Source: Beijerinckia indica subsp. indica ATCC 9039
GTDB taxonomy: Bacteria; Pseudomonadota; Alphaproteobacteria; Rhizobiales; Beijerinckiaceae
Length of the DNA stretch: 64,000 nt
Reading direction: 5' to 3'
NCBI RefSeq assembly: GCF_000019845.1
Contig: NC_010581.1
Coordinates: 496,001-560,000, forward strand
Shown here: positions 57,658 through 64,000 of the stretch, one piece after another
How positions within the stretch are numbered: position 1 is the first letter of the stretch
Layout: each line of letters begins with the position of its first letter
Made by a program: the position numbers and the translations under genes
The notes under the pieces: model-generated
What the model was told of the DNA's origin: nothing
The model's input: only the letters and a program-made list of their open reading frames with translations
Databases searched by the model: none

Positions 57658-58230
57658 ATGGAAAGGCTGGATATTCTTCTCGTCGATGACGATCTGCTGG
57701 TTCGTCACGTCATTGCCGATGAAATTGCGGAGGCGGGTCATTTCGTTTTGACCGTTGCTTGTGGCGAAGCCGCCTTGGAAGCCCTTGCCGACAATCCCGC
57801 CATCACTCTTGTTTTGGTCGATTATGCCATGCCGGGCATGATGGGGCCTGACCTGATCCGCGAGATCCGAAATCGGCGGCCTGACCTTAAAGTGGCGATG
57901 CTGACCGGCTATGCCGAAATCCTGCGCATGAACGAACGGCATGATGATTATCCGATCATCGCCAAGGGGCTGCGCATGGAGGAATTGATCAAGGCCGTGG
58001 AGGCGGCGGCGCGCGGCGAGGCGACCGAAGTGGCGGAGGATGCCGCCTCGACCCGAGTCGAAATGGTACTGGAGCAGATGGCGCCACGCCCAGCCGTCGA
58101 AGGCATCCAACGGCAGCTTTATACGCTTTACGAGCGGACCTTGCAGGACAACCTGCCGCAGCCTCTGACCAAATTGTTGGACAAGCTCGGCGACGGCGGC
58201 ACGCCGTCCGATCCGCGCAAGCCCTCCTGA
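57658..58230 (+). CDS. Receiver domain fused to a NepR-like anti-sigma-factor domain
   Basis: A 190-residue protein. Residues 1-120 are a receiver domain: RLDILLVDDDLLVRHVIADE (acidic pocket), LVLVDYAMPGMMGPDL (phospho-acceptor Asp), AMLTGYAEIL (Thr), then PIIAKGLRMEE (the Lys-Pro is Lys-Gly). Residues about 155-182 read IQRQLYTLYERTLQDNLPQP + LTKLLDKL, which matches the NepR core (LxxxYxxVxxxxxPxxFxxLLxxL) in spacing. NepR is the anti-sigma of EcfG in the alphaproteobacterial general stress response and is normally a separate protein. ATG 57658 has GGGAGG six bases upstream, better than 57631. No phyR or ecfG lies beside it. Confidence 0.75.
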   Translation: MERLDILLVDDDLLVRHVIADEIAEAGHFVLTVACGEAALEALADNPAITLVLVDYAMPGMMGPDLIREIRNRRPDLKVAMLTGYAEILRMNERHDDYPIIAKGLRMEELIKAVEAAARGEATEVAEDAASTRVEMVLEQMAPRPAVEGIQRQLYTLYERTLQDNLPQPLTKLLDKLGDGGTPSDPRKPS

Positions 58231-58348
58231 TTGGTTTCCGTATTGGTTTTCCGGGGCCGGACGTGAGGCGGGCCGATGATTTTGGCGTAAGTCTGGCATA
58301 TATAGCGGGATAATTGACCTGATTACCTCTTCGGATTATCTATTTGCC

Positions 58349-58930
58349 ATGGCTTTGCGTTCGATCATCACCATTCCCGATCCCCTTTTGCGGCGTGTCT
58401 GTGACCCGGTTGCCGATGTCGATTCCGAGATCCGGCGGCTGATGGATGACATGCTCGAAACCATGTATGACGCGCCAGGTATCGGCTTGGCCGCCAGCCA
58501 GATCGCGGTCATGAAACGGGTCATCGTCATGGATGTCGCCAAACGGCGCAAAGGTGAGGATGGCGCCGAAGCCGATGTCGCGCCTCAGCCTTTGGCGCTC
58601 GCCAATCCGGAAATCCTCTGGGCCTCGGAAGAGCTTTCGACCTATGAAGAGGGTTGCCTGTCCATCCCCGATTATTACGAGGAAGTGGTTCGTCCGGCCC
58701 GCGTCCGTGTCGGCTATCTCGATCGCCAGGGGCAGCGGCAGGAATTGGAAGCCGATGGCATTCTTGCGACCTGCGTGCAGCATGAGATCGACCATCTGAA
58801 CGGCGTGCTCTTCATCGATCATATTTCCCGTCTGAAACGGGAGAGGATCGTCAAGAAATTCAGCAAAGCCGCCAAACGGGACAATCATTCCGCTCCGAAA
58901 GAAAAGAGCAAGGCGGATAGCGAAGCCTGA
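58349..58930 (+). CDS. def: Peptide deformylase
   Basis: A 193-residue metallo-enzyme removing the N-formyl group from nascent proteins. Motifs: GIGLAASQI (GxGLAAxQ), [14 protein letters not shown] (EGCLSxP with Cys ligand) and [17 protein letters not shown] (HExxH). Short acidic/basic C-terminal tail. First of def-fmt-truA, the usual translation-related cluster. Confidence 0.97.
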   Translation: MALRSIITIPDPLLRRVCDPVADVDSEIRRLMDDMLETMYDAPGIGLAASQIAVMKRVIVMDVAKRRKGEDGAEADVAPQPLALANPEILWASEELSTYEEGCLSIPDYYEEVVRPARVRVGYLDRQGQRQELEADGILATCVQHEIDHLNGVLFIDHISRLKRERIVKKFSKAAKRDNHSAPKEKSKADSEA

Positions 58931-58992
58931 GTTTTCCGAGTGACTGATCCGCTTCCGACGTAACGAGCGAAGCTCAAAGACGAAGGTTTCCC

Positions 58993-59961
58993 TTGCGCGT
59001 CGTGTTTATGGGAACGCCGGTTTTTTCCGTGCCGGTTCTGAATGCCCTGATCGAAGCGGGGCATCAGGTGGCGGCGGTCTATACGCGAGCGCCACGGCCT
59101 GCGGGGCGGCGCGGCCTGGATCTGACGCCGTCGCCCGTCCATCTCGCGGCGCAGCAGCATGATTTGCCCGTCGAGACGCCCAAAAGCCTGCGATCGGAAG
59201 AGGCTCTCGCGACTTTGCGCGCCTATGCGCCGGATGTTCTGGTCGTGGTTGCTTATGGGCTCATCCTGCCCAAAGCCATTCTCGATGTTCCGCCGTTTGG
59301 CGCGCTCAATCTCCATGCCTCGCTGCTGCCGCGCTGGCGGGGAGCCGCGCCGATTCAGCGGGCGATCATGGCAGGCGATAGCCAGTCCGGCATTGAGCTC
59401 ATGCGGATGGAAGAGGGACTCGATACCGGGCCCGTCGGGCTTGTCGGCGAAGTGACCATTGGCCCCGACATGACCGGCGGCGAATTGCATGATCTTCTCT
59501 CGCTTCGCGCCGCCACGCTCATCATCGAGGGGCTGCAAAAGCTGGAAGCTGGAACGCTGACGTTCACGCCGCAGACCGAGGACGGGGTGATCTATGCCAA
59601 GAAGATCGAAAAGGTCGAGGCGCGGATCGATTGGCGGCGGCCCGCTCACGAGGTTTATAATCTCATCCGCGCCCTTTCGCCTTTCCCTGGTGCTTTCTTC
59701 GAGGTGGATCTCGGCAAGGGGTTGGAGCGCATCAAGATTCTGCGGGCAGAACTCACACACACGCCTGCCGCGCAGCCCGGTGAAATCCTTGATGCGGGCC
59801 TGAGCATAGCCTGTGGCGAGGGGGAAGGGAGCGGCGCGATCAAGCTTCTCGATATTCAACGGTCCGGCAAAGCACCCATGAGCGCCGAGGCCTTTTTGCG
59901 CGGCACGAAACTGCCTGCCAGCACCCGATTGCCGCTGCCCGATCTCCATGCCCCGCTATAA
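58993..59961 (+). CDS. fmt: Methionyl-tRNA formyltransferase
   Basis: A 322-residue enzyme formylating Met-tRNA(fMet) with 10-formyl-THF. It begins with TTG ([20 protein letters not shown]), with AAGG at good spacing. Active site: [20 protein letters not shown] (Asn, His), then [16 protein letters not shown] (Asp). The C-terminal tRNA-binding OB-like domain follows. Its end overlaps truA by 14 bases. Confidence 0.96.
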   Translation: MRVVFMGTPVFSVPVLNALIEAGHQVAAVYTRAPRPAGRRGLDLTPSPVHLAAQQHDLPVETPKSLRSEEALATLRAYAPDVLVVVAYGLILPKAILDVPPFGALNLHASLLPRWRGAAPIQRAIMAGDSQSGIELMRMEEGLDTGPVGLVGEVTIGPDMTGGELHDLLSLRAATLIIEGLQKLEAGTLTFTPQTEDGVIYAKKIEKVEARIDWRRPAHEVYNLIRALSPFPGAFFEVDLGKGLERIKILRAELTHTPAAQPGEILDAGLSIACGEGEGSGAIKLLDIQRSGKAPMSAEAFLRGTKLPASTRLPLPDLHAPL

Positions 59962-60730
59962 ATTAACTGTCGAATATGACGGCGCGTCCTTTGTGGGTTG
60001 GCAGAGGCAGAAGAATGGGCTCTCGGTTCAGGAAGTGATCGAGACGGCTCTCTTGGCCATCAATGGCGCGCCGGTTGGCATTCGCGGAGCGGGCCGCACG
60101 GATGCCGGCGTTCATGCGAGTGCTCAAGTGGCCCATGCCGATCTTGCGCGGGAATGGCGTCCCGATGTCCTGCGCGATGCCTTGAACGCGCATATGCGTC
60201 CGGCTTTGGTCGCTGTCGTGGCGGCGGAACCTGTCCCGGAAACGTTCGACGCGCGCTTTTCAGCCATCCGCCGGCATTATCTCTACCGTATCATCAATCG
60301 CCGTGCGCCTCTGACCTTTGAGGCGGGGCGCGCCTGGCTGGTTAAACGCCGGCTCGATGCGCGAGCCATGCATGAAGCGGCGCAAGTCCTGACCGGACGC
60401 CATGATTTTTCGACCTTTCGGGCGGCGGAATGCCAGGCGGCGAGCCCAATCCGCACGCTGGAGCGTTTGGACGTGCAAGCCGTGGGCGATCTCATCGAAA
60501 TCCGGGCGAGCGCGCGATCCTTCCTGCATCATCAGGTGCGCTCGATGGTGGGGTCGCTCGAAATGGTCGGTTCCGGCAAATGGAGCGCAGGGGATCTGCG
60601 GGCGGCTCTGGAGGCCTGTGATCGGCGCCGTTGTGGCATGGTCGCTCCGGCCGCCGGCCTTTATCTGACCGGGGTCGATTATCCTGAAGAAGGAGAAGAA
60701 AAAGGGGCTCAGCCCTTTTTCGGCGAATAG
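59948..60730 (+). CDS. truA: tRNA pseudouridine synthase A
   Basis: A 260-residue enzyme making pseudouridine at positions 38-40 of tRNA anticodon arms. Motifs: [38 protein letters not shown] with the catalytic Asp (GRTDxGVHA), FSTFRAAEC, and [20 protein letters not shown]. It is translationally coupled to fmt. Its 3' end overlaps the convergent PHA-type gene by 22 bases. Confidence 0.96.
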   Translation: MPRYKLTVEYDGASFVGWQRQKNGLSVQEVIETALLAINGAPVGIRGAGRTDAGVHASAQVAHADLAREWRPDVLRDALNAHMRPALVAVVAAEPVPETFDARFSAIRRHYLYRIINRRAPLTFEAGRAWLVKRRLDARAMHEAAQVLTGRHDFSTFRAAECQAASPIRTLERLDVQAVGDLIEIRASARSFLHHQVRSMVGSLEMVGSGKWSAGDLRAALEACDRRRCGMVAPAAGLYLTGVDYPEEGEEKGAQPFFGE

Positions 60731-61038
60731 CCGATCTGCAGGGATTCCTGCGCGTTCTGAGTCAGGACATTCTGGATCTTGCCGGAGAGCGTTGCGAGAA
60801 TCCAGGGCAATTGCACTTCGAGCCGAATGATCTCCTGCAAAACATGGACTTGCGCCGTGGCGGTCTGGCCGAAGGCGACAACCCTGAGATCAGCCCGGTT
60901 CTCGGTCCATACGGCTTCCGAGTAGGCGAGCTTATCGATATAGGCGGTGCGAAGAACATCGATGCGCTCGGCGATGCGTTTCTTGGCTTCCTCGGCGCTC
61001 AGCGCGTGCGGCAGGGTCACGATGATGGATTTCGACAT
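60709..61038 (-). CDS. Polyhydroxyalkanoate-system (PHA_gran_rgn) family protein
   Basis: A 109-residue soluble protein: [20 protein letters not shown], then [20 protein letters not shown] and [20 protein letters not shown], the PHA_gran_rgn pattern. The family is linked to PHA granules in some bacteria; the exact role is unclear. AGGAG precedes the ATG. It overlaps truA tail-to-tail. Confidence 0.82.
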   Translation of the reverse strand: MSKSIIVTLPHALSAEEAKKRIAERIDVLRTAYIDKLAYSEAVWTENRADLRVVAFGQTATAQVHVLQEIIRLEVQLPWILATLSGKIQNVLTQNAQESLQIGYSPKKG

Positions 61039-61167
61039 GGCTTCTCCTACCTCAAGAGCCTGACTCTCATCAAATTGATCCTAAAAGTGGAGGCCACCCT
61101 AGGGCTGCTGCTTTTACATAAGCCGTCTCAAGCCGGCTTAAAGAGCCTGTGTACAGCAGGATGGCTT

Positions 61168-61584
61168 TCAAAAGGAGACACAGGACGTTCCATCGGCGCG
61201 CAGCACCGATTGCTGATGAAAACGCCTCTTATAAGCCTGACGAATGGCTTCGATCTTTTCGTTGGATTCGGTGTCGGGCACATAAAAGATGAGGAGCAGG
61301 CGGCTTGCTTCCTGGCTGGATCGTCCTTTGGAATCACGCCATTGGCCGGTGCCTTCAAACAGGCTGAGGCCTTGCGGGAAACGGGGTGTGACTTCGCGCG
61401 CGAGGAAGCGCGCGAAGGCTGTGTGGCTGACCGGCTTTTGCGATGATCCCGCGCCGAAGAAAAGCTCTAGCCTGGCCAATGTTTGGCAGGCACCGGTGGA
61501 AGGCTTGGCTTCCTCGGCTACGGCATGCCGCATCCCAGAAAGGCTCAAGGCGACAAGCGCCATAAGGCTTATCGATCGCCGCAT
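61168..61584 (-). CDS. DUF3574 family exported protein
   Basis: A 138-residue protein with a signal peptide (SLMALVALSLSGMRHAVA) and a mature DUF3574 domain: ARLELFFGAGSSQKPVSHTA, FARFLAREVTPRFPQGLSLF, GQWRDSKGRSSQEASRLLLI. Two Cys (ACQTL near the start, TSCVSF at the end) may pair in the periplasm. Function unknown. It ends close to the convergent PHA-type region and begins next to the MAPEG gene on the same strand. Confidence 0.82.
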   Translation of the reverse strand: MRRSISLMALVALSLSGMRHAVAEEAKPSTGACQTLARLELFFGAGSSQKPVSHTAFARFLAREVTPRFPQGLSLFEGTGQWRDSKGRSSQEASRLLLIFYVPDTESNEKIEAIRQAYKRRFHQQSVLRADGTSCVSF

Positions 61585-61590
61585 GGATGA

Positions 61591-61983
61591 TCATATCAAA
61601 ATGGCGACAAAGATCAGGATGAGGCCGATGGTGGCCGCCATCCAGACCAAAGTCCGCGCGACGGGAATGCCCATGACATAAAGCGGCACATAGATGAGGC
61701 GGCCCCAGAAATAGAGGAGGGCACCCCAGGCTGTCAGGGCGCTTTCGCGCCCAGCCACATGGGCAATGAGCACGGCGGCGGCAAACAGGGGCAGGGTTTC
61801 GAACAGATTGGTTTGCGCGCGATAGAGGCGGCCAGCGATGATGCCATAGGGCGGCGGCGTGGTATCGCGCGCGCTCACGTTAAATTTCGCTCCCGTCTCT
61901 TTGGTCCGCGCGACGCCATGCGCGATGACTTGGACCAGGGCCAGCACCAGGGTCCAAGTCAGAAAGGTCAATTCGTTATTCAT
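61591..61983 (-). CDS. MAPEG family membrane protein
   Basis: A 130-residue integral membrane protein with four helices (FLTWTLVLALVQVIAHGVA, LPLFAAAVLIAHVAG, WGALLYFWGRLIYVPLY, LVWMAATIGLILIFVAILI) and the MAPEG motif RLYRAQTNLFETLP. MAPEG proteins include microsomal glutathione transferases. GGAG lies before ATG 61983. It runs into the DUF3574 gene with 6 bp between. Confidence 0.88.
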   Translation of the reverse strand: MNNELTFLTWTLVLALVQVIAHGVARTKETGAKFNVSARDTTPPPYGIIAGRLYRAQTNLFETLPLFAAAVLIAHVAGRESALTAWGALLYFWGRLIYVPLYVMGIPVARTLVWMAATIGLILIFVAILI

Positions 61984-62075
61984 GAAAGGGCTCCGAAAGA
62001 GGCGGGGAGATTTTCCATCACCACGCCGACGCCCAATTTGGTCAGGTTTCGCGATATTGCCAAGCTGGAGTCCAG

Positions 62076-62876
62076 CTATTTGGTCTCGCCAGCGCGCAAA
62101 ATTGTTTCCACGGCCTGATCCTGCGCTTTGAGCAAAGCGTCGTCGAGTTGGGCCTGCGAAGCAAAACGGCTGTGCAGCAGTTTGCCGAGGACGCGGACTT
62201 TAATGACATCTTGCCGGAAGGGCCAAGGAGTCAGGACGAGTTCGGCGGGGTCATGATCGACCGGCCGCAGGCGCAGGTCCGTCGTCTCACGTCTCGTCAT
62301 CGGCACGTTCCGATAAAATTTTTCGCTTTTTACTCCGAAACAAATGTCGAGAGAGAGGCGATCGAGCACGCCGATCAAAAGGCGGCAATGCTCCAGGGCT
62401 TGATTGGTGACGACATTGGAAAATTGCGGATTGGCGCGGAGCTGGCGCAGCCATTCCTCCCGTTGCGCCGCCAAGGCATCAAGAAAGGCATGAACTTTTG
62501 CCGCATGGGCCGGTTCAGCCGTTTTGGGGTCAAAGGCAAACCCGTAGATCGTGACGGCATGGAGCGAAACGAGGACAGCGACAAAACGGCCGTAGATTTG
62601 CGCCGTGCCAATGCCCTCGCGCCAGAGTTTCATGTGAACGTCGCCCGGCACCTCGAAAAACTGCTGGGGCAGGCCGGTCTTTTCATTGAGGGCAGGCGCT
62701 GCCTCCCATTCTTGCCAGCCAAGATCATGCTGCTCGGTGGCGAGACAGACATCTTCAAAGGGCTCGGGGGGAGCGAAATGCGCGTTGCCCCATTGCCGCG
62801 CGAGCTGGCCCGATAACCAGGCATGGCTTGGCTGGGAAAAGGCGATGGTTTCCAAGCCTTCGGAACGCAGCAACAT
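62076..62876 (-). CDS. DUF3891 family protein
   Basis: A 266-residue soluble protein: AFSQPSHAWLSGQLARQWGN, then EQHDLGWQEWEAAPALNEKT and RRETTDLRLRPVDHDPAELV, the DUF3891 pattern (His/Asp-rich, HD-like). No enzymatic role is known. GAGG lies before ATG 62876. It is divergent from the 4Fe-4S gene at the right edge. Confidence 0.85.
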   Translation of the reverse strand: MLLRSEGLETIAFSQPSHAWLSGQLARQWGNAHFAPPEPFEDVCLATEQHDLGWQEWEAAPALNEKTGLPQQFFEVPGDVHMKLWREGIGTAQIYGRFVAVLVSLHAVTIYGFAFDPKTAEPAHAAKVHAFLDALAAQREEWLRQLRANPQFSNVVTNQALEHCRLLIGVLDRLSLDICFGVKSEKFYRNVPMTRRETTDLRLRPVDHDPAELVLTPWPFRQDVIKVRVLGKLLHSRFASQAQLDDALLKAQDQAVETILRAGETK

Positions 62877-63100
62877 GGAGACCTCGTCAATTTGCCATTC
62901 TGGAACGTTGAAGGGCTCGGGGATGTTCAGGCTGTTTACAAGCGGACCTCGTGCTCGGTTCCAAAAGAAGGAAACCGCTGCCTCCTAAAGGAAGATGATC
63001 GTGGGTTGAGATTGATGTAATCCGCACCACCTGAATCCCAATCGAAACACGTTATCTTGATGATACTTTACTTAAAGTCGGTTGCGGTGGAGCTGAAAGA

Positions 63101-64000
63101 ATGGAGCGTCCCCTCACCAACGGAACAAGAATGGTGATCACCTGCGCTGAGTTGCAGACGCTCATCGATGCGCTCGCAGCCCGAAACTACCATGTCGTTG
63201 GACCGAGGGTGCGAGACGGCGCGATCGTCTATGACGGGATCACCCGGCTTTCCGATCTCCCCAGCGGCTGGACTGATCATCAGGAGCCGGGCCGTTATCA
63301 TCTGGAACGCCGCCAAGATGAGGCTTTGTTCGGCTTTACTGTCGGTCCCCAGGCGTGGAAACGGTTTCTGCATCCGCCTGTAGAGACGCTTTTGACCATG
63401 AACAAAGGCGCAGAGGGGATCACAATCAGTCCCGGAGAGAGAGCCGCGCCCAGATTTGCTTTTCTCGGTGTGCGTGCCTGCGAGATCCACGCCATAGCCA
63501 TTCAGGATCGGGTTTTCTGTGACGGGCCATACCCCGATGCAACCTATGTGATGCGCCGGCGCGATGCCTTCATCGTGGCCGTCAATTGCGGGGTTGCCGG
63601 AGGCACATGCTTTTGTGTGTCCATGCAGACGGGGCCGAAAGCACATTCGGGTTTTGACTTGGCGTTGACGGAACTCATAGATGGCCGTGCTCACGAGTTC
63701 CTTGTTGAGATCGGCAGTGAAGCCGGCGCCGATGTGCTCGAACAGGTCACACATCGCCCGGCCTCTGACCAACAGATAGCGGCTGCGGAAGCAATCATGG
63801 CCCATACGGCTAGCCAGATGGGACGTAAGCTGGAGACTGATGGAATCAAGGACCTTCTCCAGGGCAATCCCAATCATCCGCGCTGGGATGCTGTCGCCGC
63901 GCGTTGTCTGACGTGCGGCAATTGCACCATGGTCTGCCCGACCTGTTTTTGCACCACGGTCGAGGATCACAGCGATCTCATGGGAACATCCGCCGAGCGA
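63101..64000 (+). CDS. 4Fe-4S dicluster protein, hydrogenase/sulfhydrogenase-beta type, partial
   Basis: The frame is open from ATG 63101 to the right edge (300 codons). It holds FLGVRACEIHAIAIQDRVF, AFIVAVNCGVAGGTCFCVSM and, near the edge, CLTCGNCTMVCPTCFCTTVE (CxxCxxCxxxC), the pattern of the beta subunit of group-3b-type hydrogenases (Fer4_22). It probably begins a hydrogenase or related oxidoreductase operon beyond the window. GGAG precedes the ATG; a second ATG lies ten codons later. The second cluster motif should follow past the edge. Confidence 0.82.
   Translation, partial: MERPLTNGTRMVITCAELQTLIDALAARNYHVVGPRVRDGAIVYDGITRLSDLPSGWTDHQEPGRYHLERRQDEALFGFTVGPQAWKRFLHPPVETLLTMNKGAEGITISPGERAAPRFAFLGVRACEIHAIAIQDRVFCDGPYPDATYVMRRRDAFIVAVNCGVAGGTCFCVSMQTGPKAHSGFDLALTELIDGRAHEFLVEIGSEAGADVLEQVTHRPASDQQIAAAEAIMAHTASQMGRKLETDGIKDLLQGNPNHPRWDAVAARCLTCGNCTMVCPTCFCTTVEDHSDLMGTSAER

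Overview
The window looks like a chromosomal segment of a free-living, nitrogen-fixing alphaproteobacterium of the order Hyphomicrobiales (Rhizobiales), most likely Beijerinckiaceae (Beijerinckia / Methylocella / Methylocapsa type). This is inferred from the gene content: molybdenum nitrogenase genes with NifA/sigma-54 control, an electron-transfer-flavoprotein type FixABCX system, a Fur-family Irr-like regulator, Cof/PPP operon order, a GT21 ceramide-glucosyltransferase-like enzyme and a NepR-like domain. No taxonomic search could be run. There are no tRNA or rRNA genes, CRISPR arrays, transposases or phage genes in the window.

Region 1 (1-37,000, mostly minus strand) is chiefly housekeeping. 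It opens with a TPR/O-GlcNAc-transferase-like protein cut by the window edge, two small DUF465 proteins, exonuclease III, a LolA-like carrier, a carboxylesterase, two membrane glycosyltransferases, a methyltransferase, a fatty-acid-hydroxylase-like membrane enzyme, MepA, MutM, an L,D-transpeptidase, TypA/BipA and a Na/Pi cotransporter. Then comes a pentose-phosphate operon (tkt-gnd-zwf-Cof phosphatase-pgl), a small accessory patch (secreted HAD, GST, LysR) and ftsK. Several intergenic regions carry long palindromes, one related promoter-proximal repeat occurs three times, and one gap (about 4484-4620, minus) looks like a small RNA with two C-rich hairpin loops and a strong terminator.

Region 2 (32,500-37,400, minus) is a nitrogenase-accessory operon: a NifO/ArsC-like protein, a very large protein with two SagB-type nitroreductase domains fused to a rhodanese, a rhodanese-ankyrin protein and an unknown protein. 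Just before nifH, on the opposite strand, lies a receiver-like protein that lacks the phospho-acceptor aspartate; its own sigma-54 promoter appears to share the NifA sites of nifH.

Region 3 (37,600-55,100, plus) is the nif/fix cluster: nifH-D-K; nifE-N-X, a DUF269 protein, a DUF683 protein, fdxB, nifQ; a nif-type iscA, a NifU-C-terminal-domain gene, nifV; nifW; fixA-B-C-X. Clear GG-N10-GC sigma-54 promoters precede nifH, iscA and fixA, and perfect TGT-N10-ACA NifA sites precede nifH (two) and iscA (one). nifHDK encodes dinitrogenase and its reductase, nifENX/nifQ/nifV/iscA/nifU serve cofactor and cluster assembly, and FixABCX plus FdxB supply low-potential electrons. NifE is unusual in ending in two BFD-like [2Fe-2S] modules. 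nifA, nifB, nifS and full-length nifU are not in the window.

Region 4 (55,100-64,000) returns to housekeeping: an Irr-like Fur regulator, two small unknown proteins, gpmA, an unusual receiver-NepR fusion, def-fmt-truA, a PHA-granule-type protein, DUF3574, MAPEG and DUF3891 proteins, and the start of a 4Fe-4S protein of the hydrogenase-beta type that runs off the right edge.
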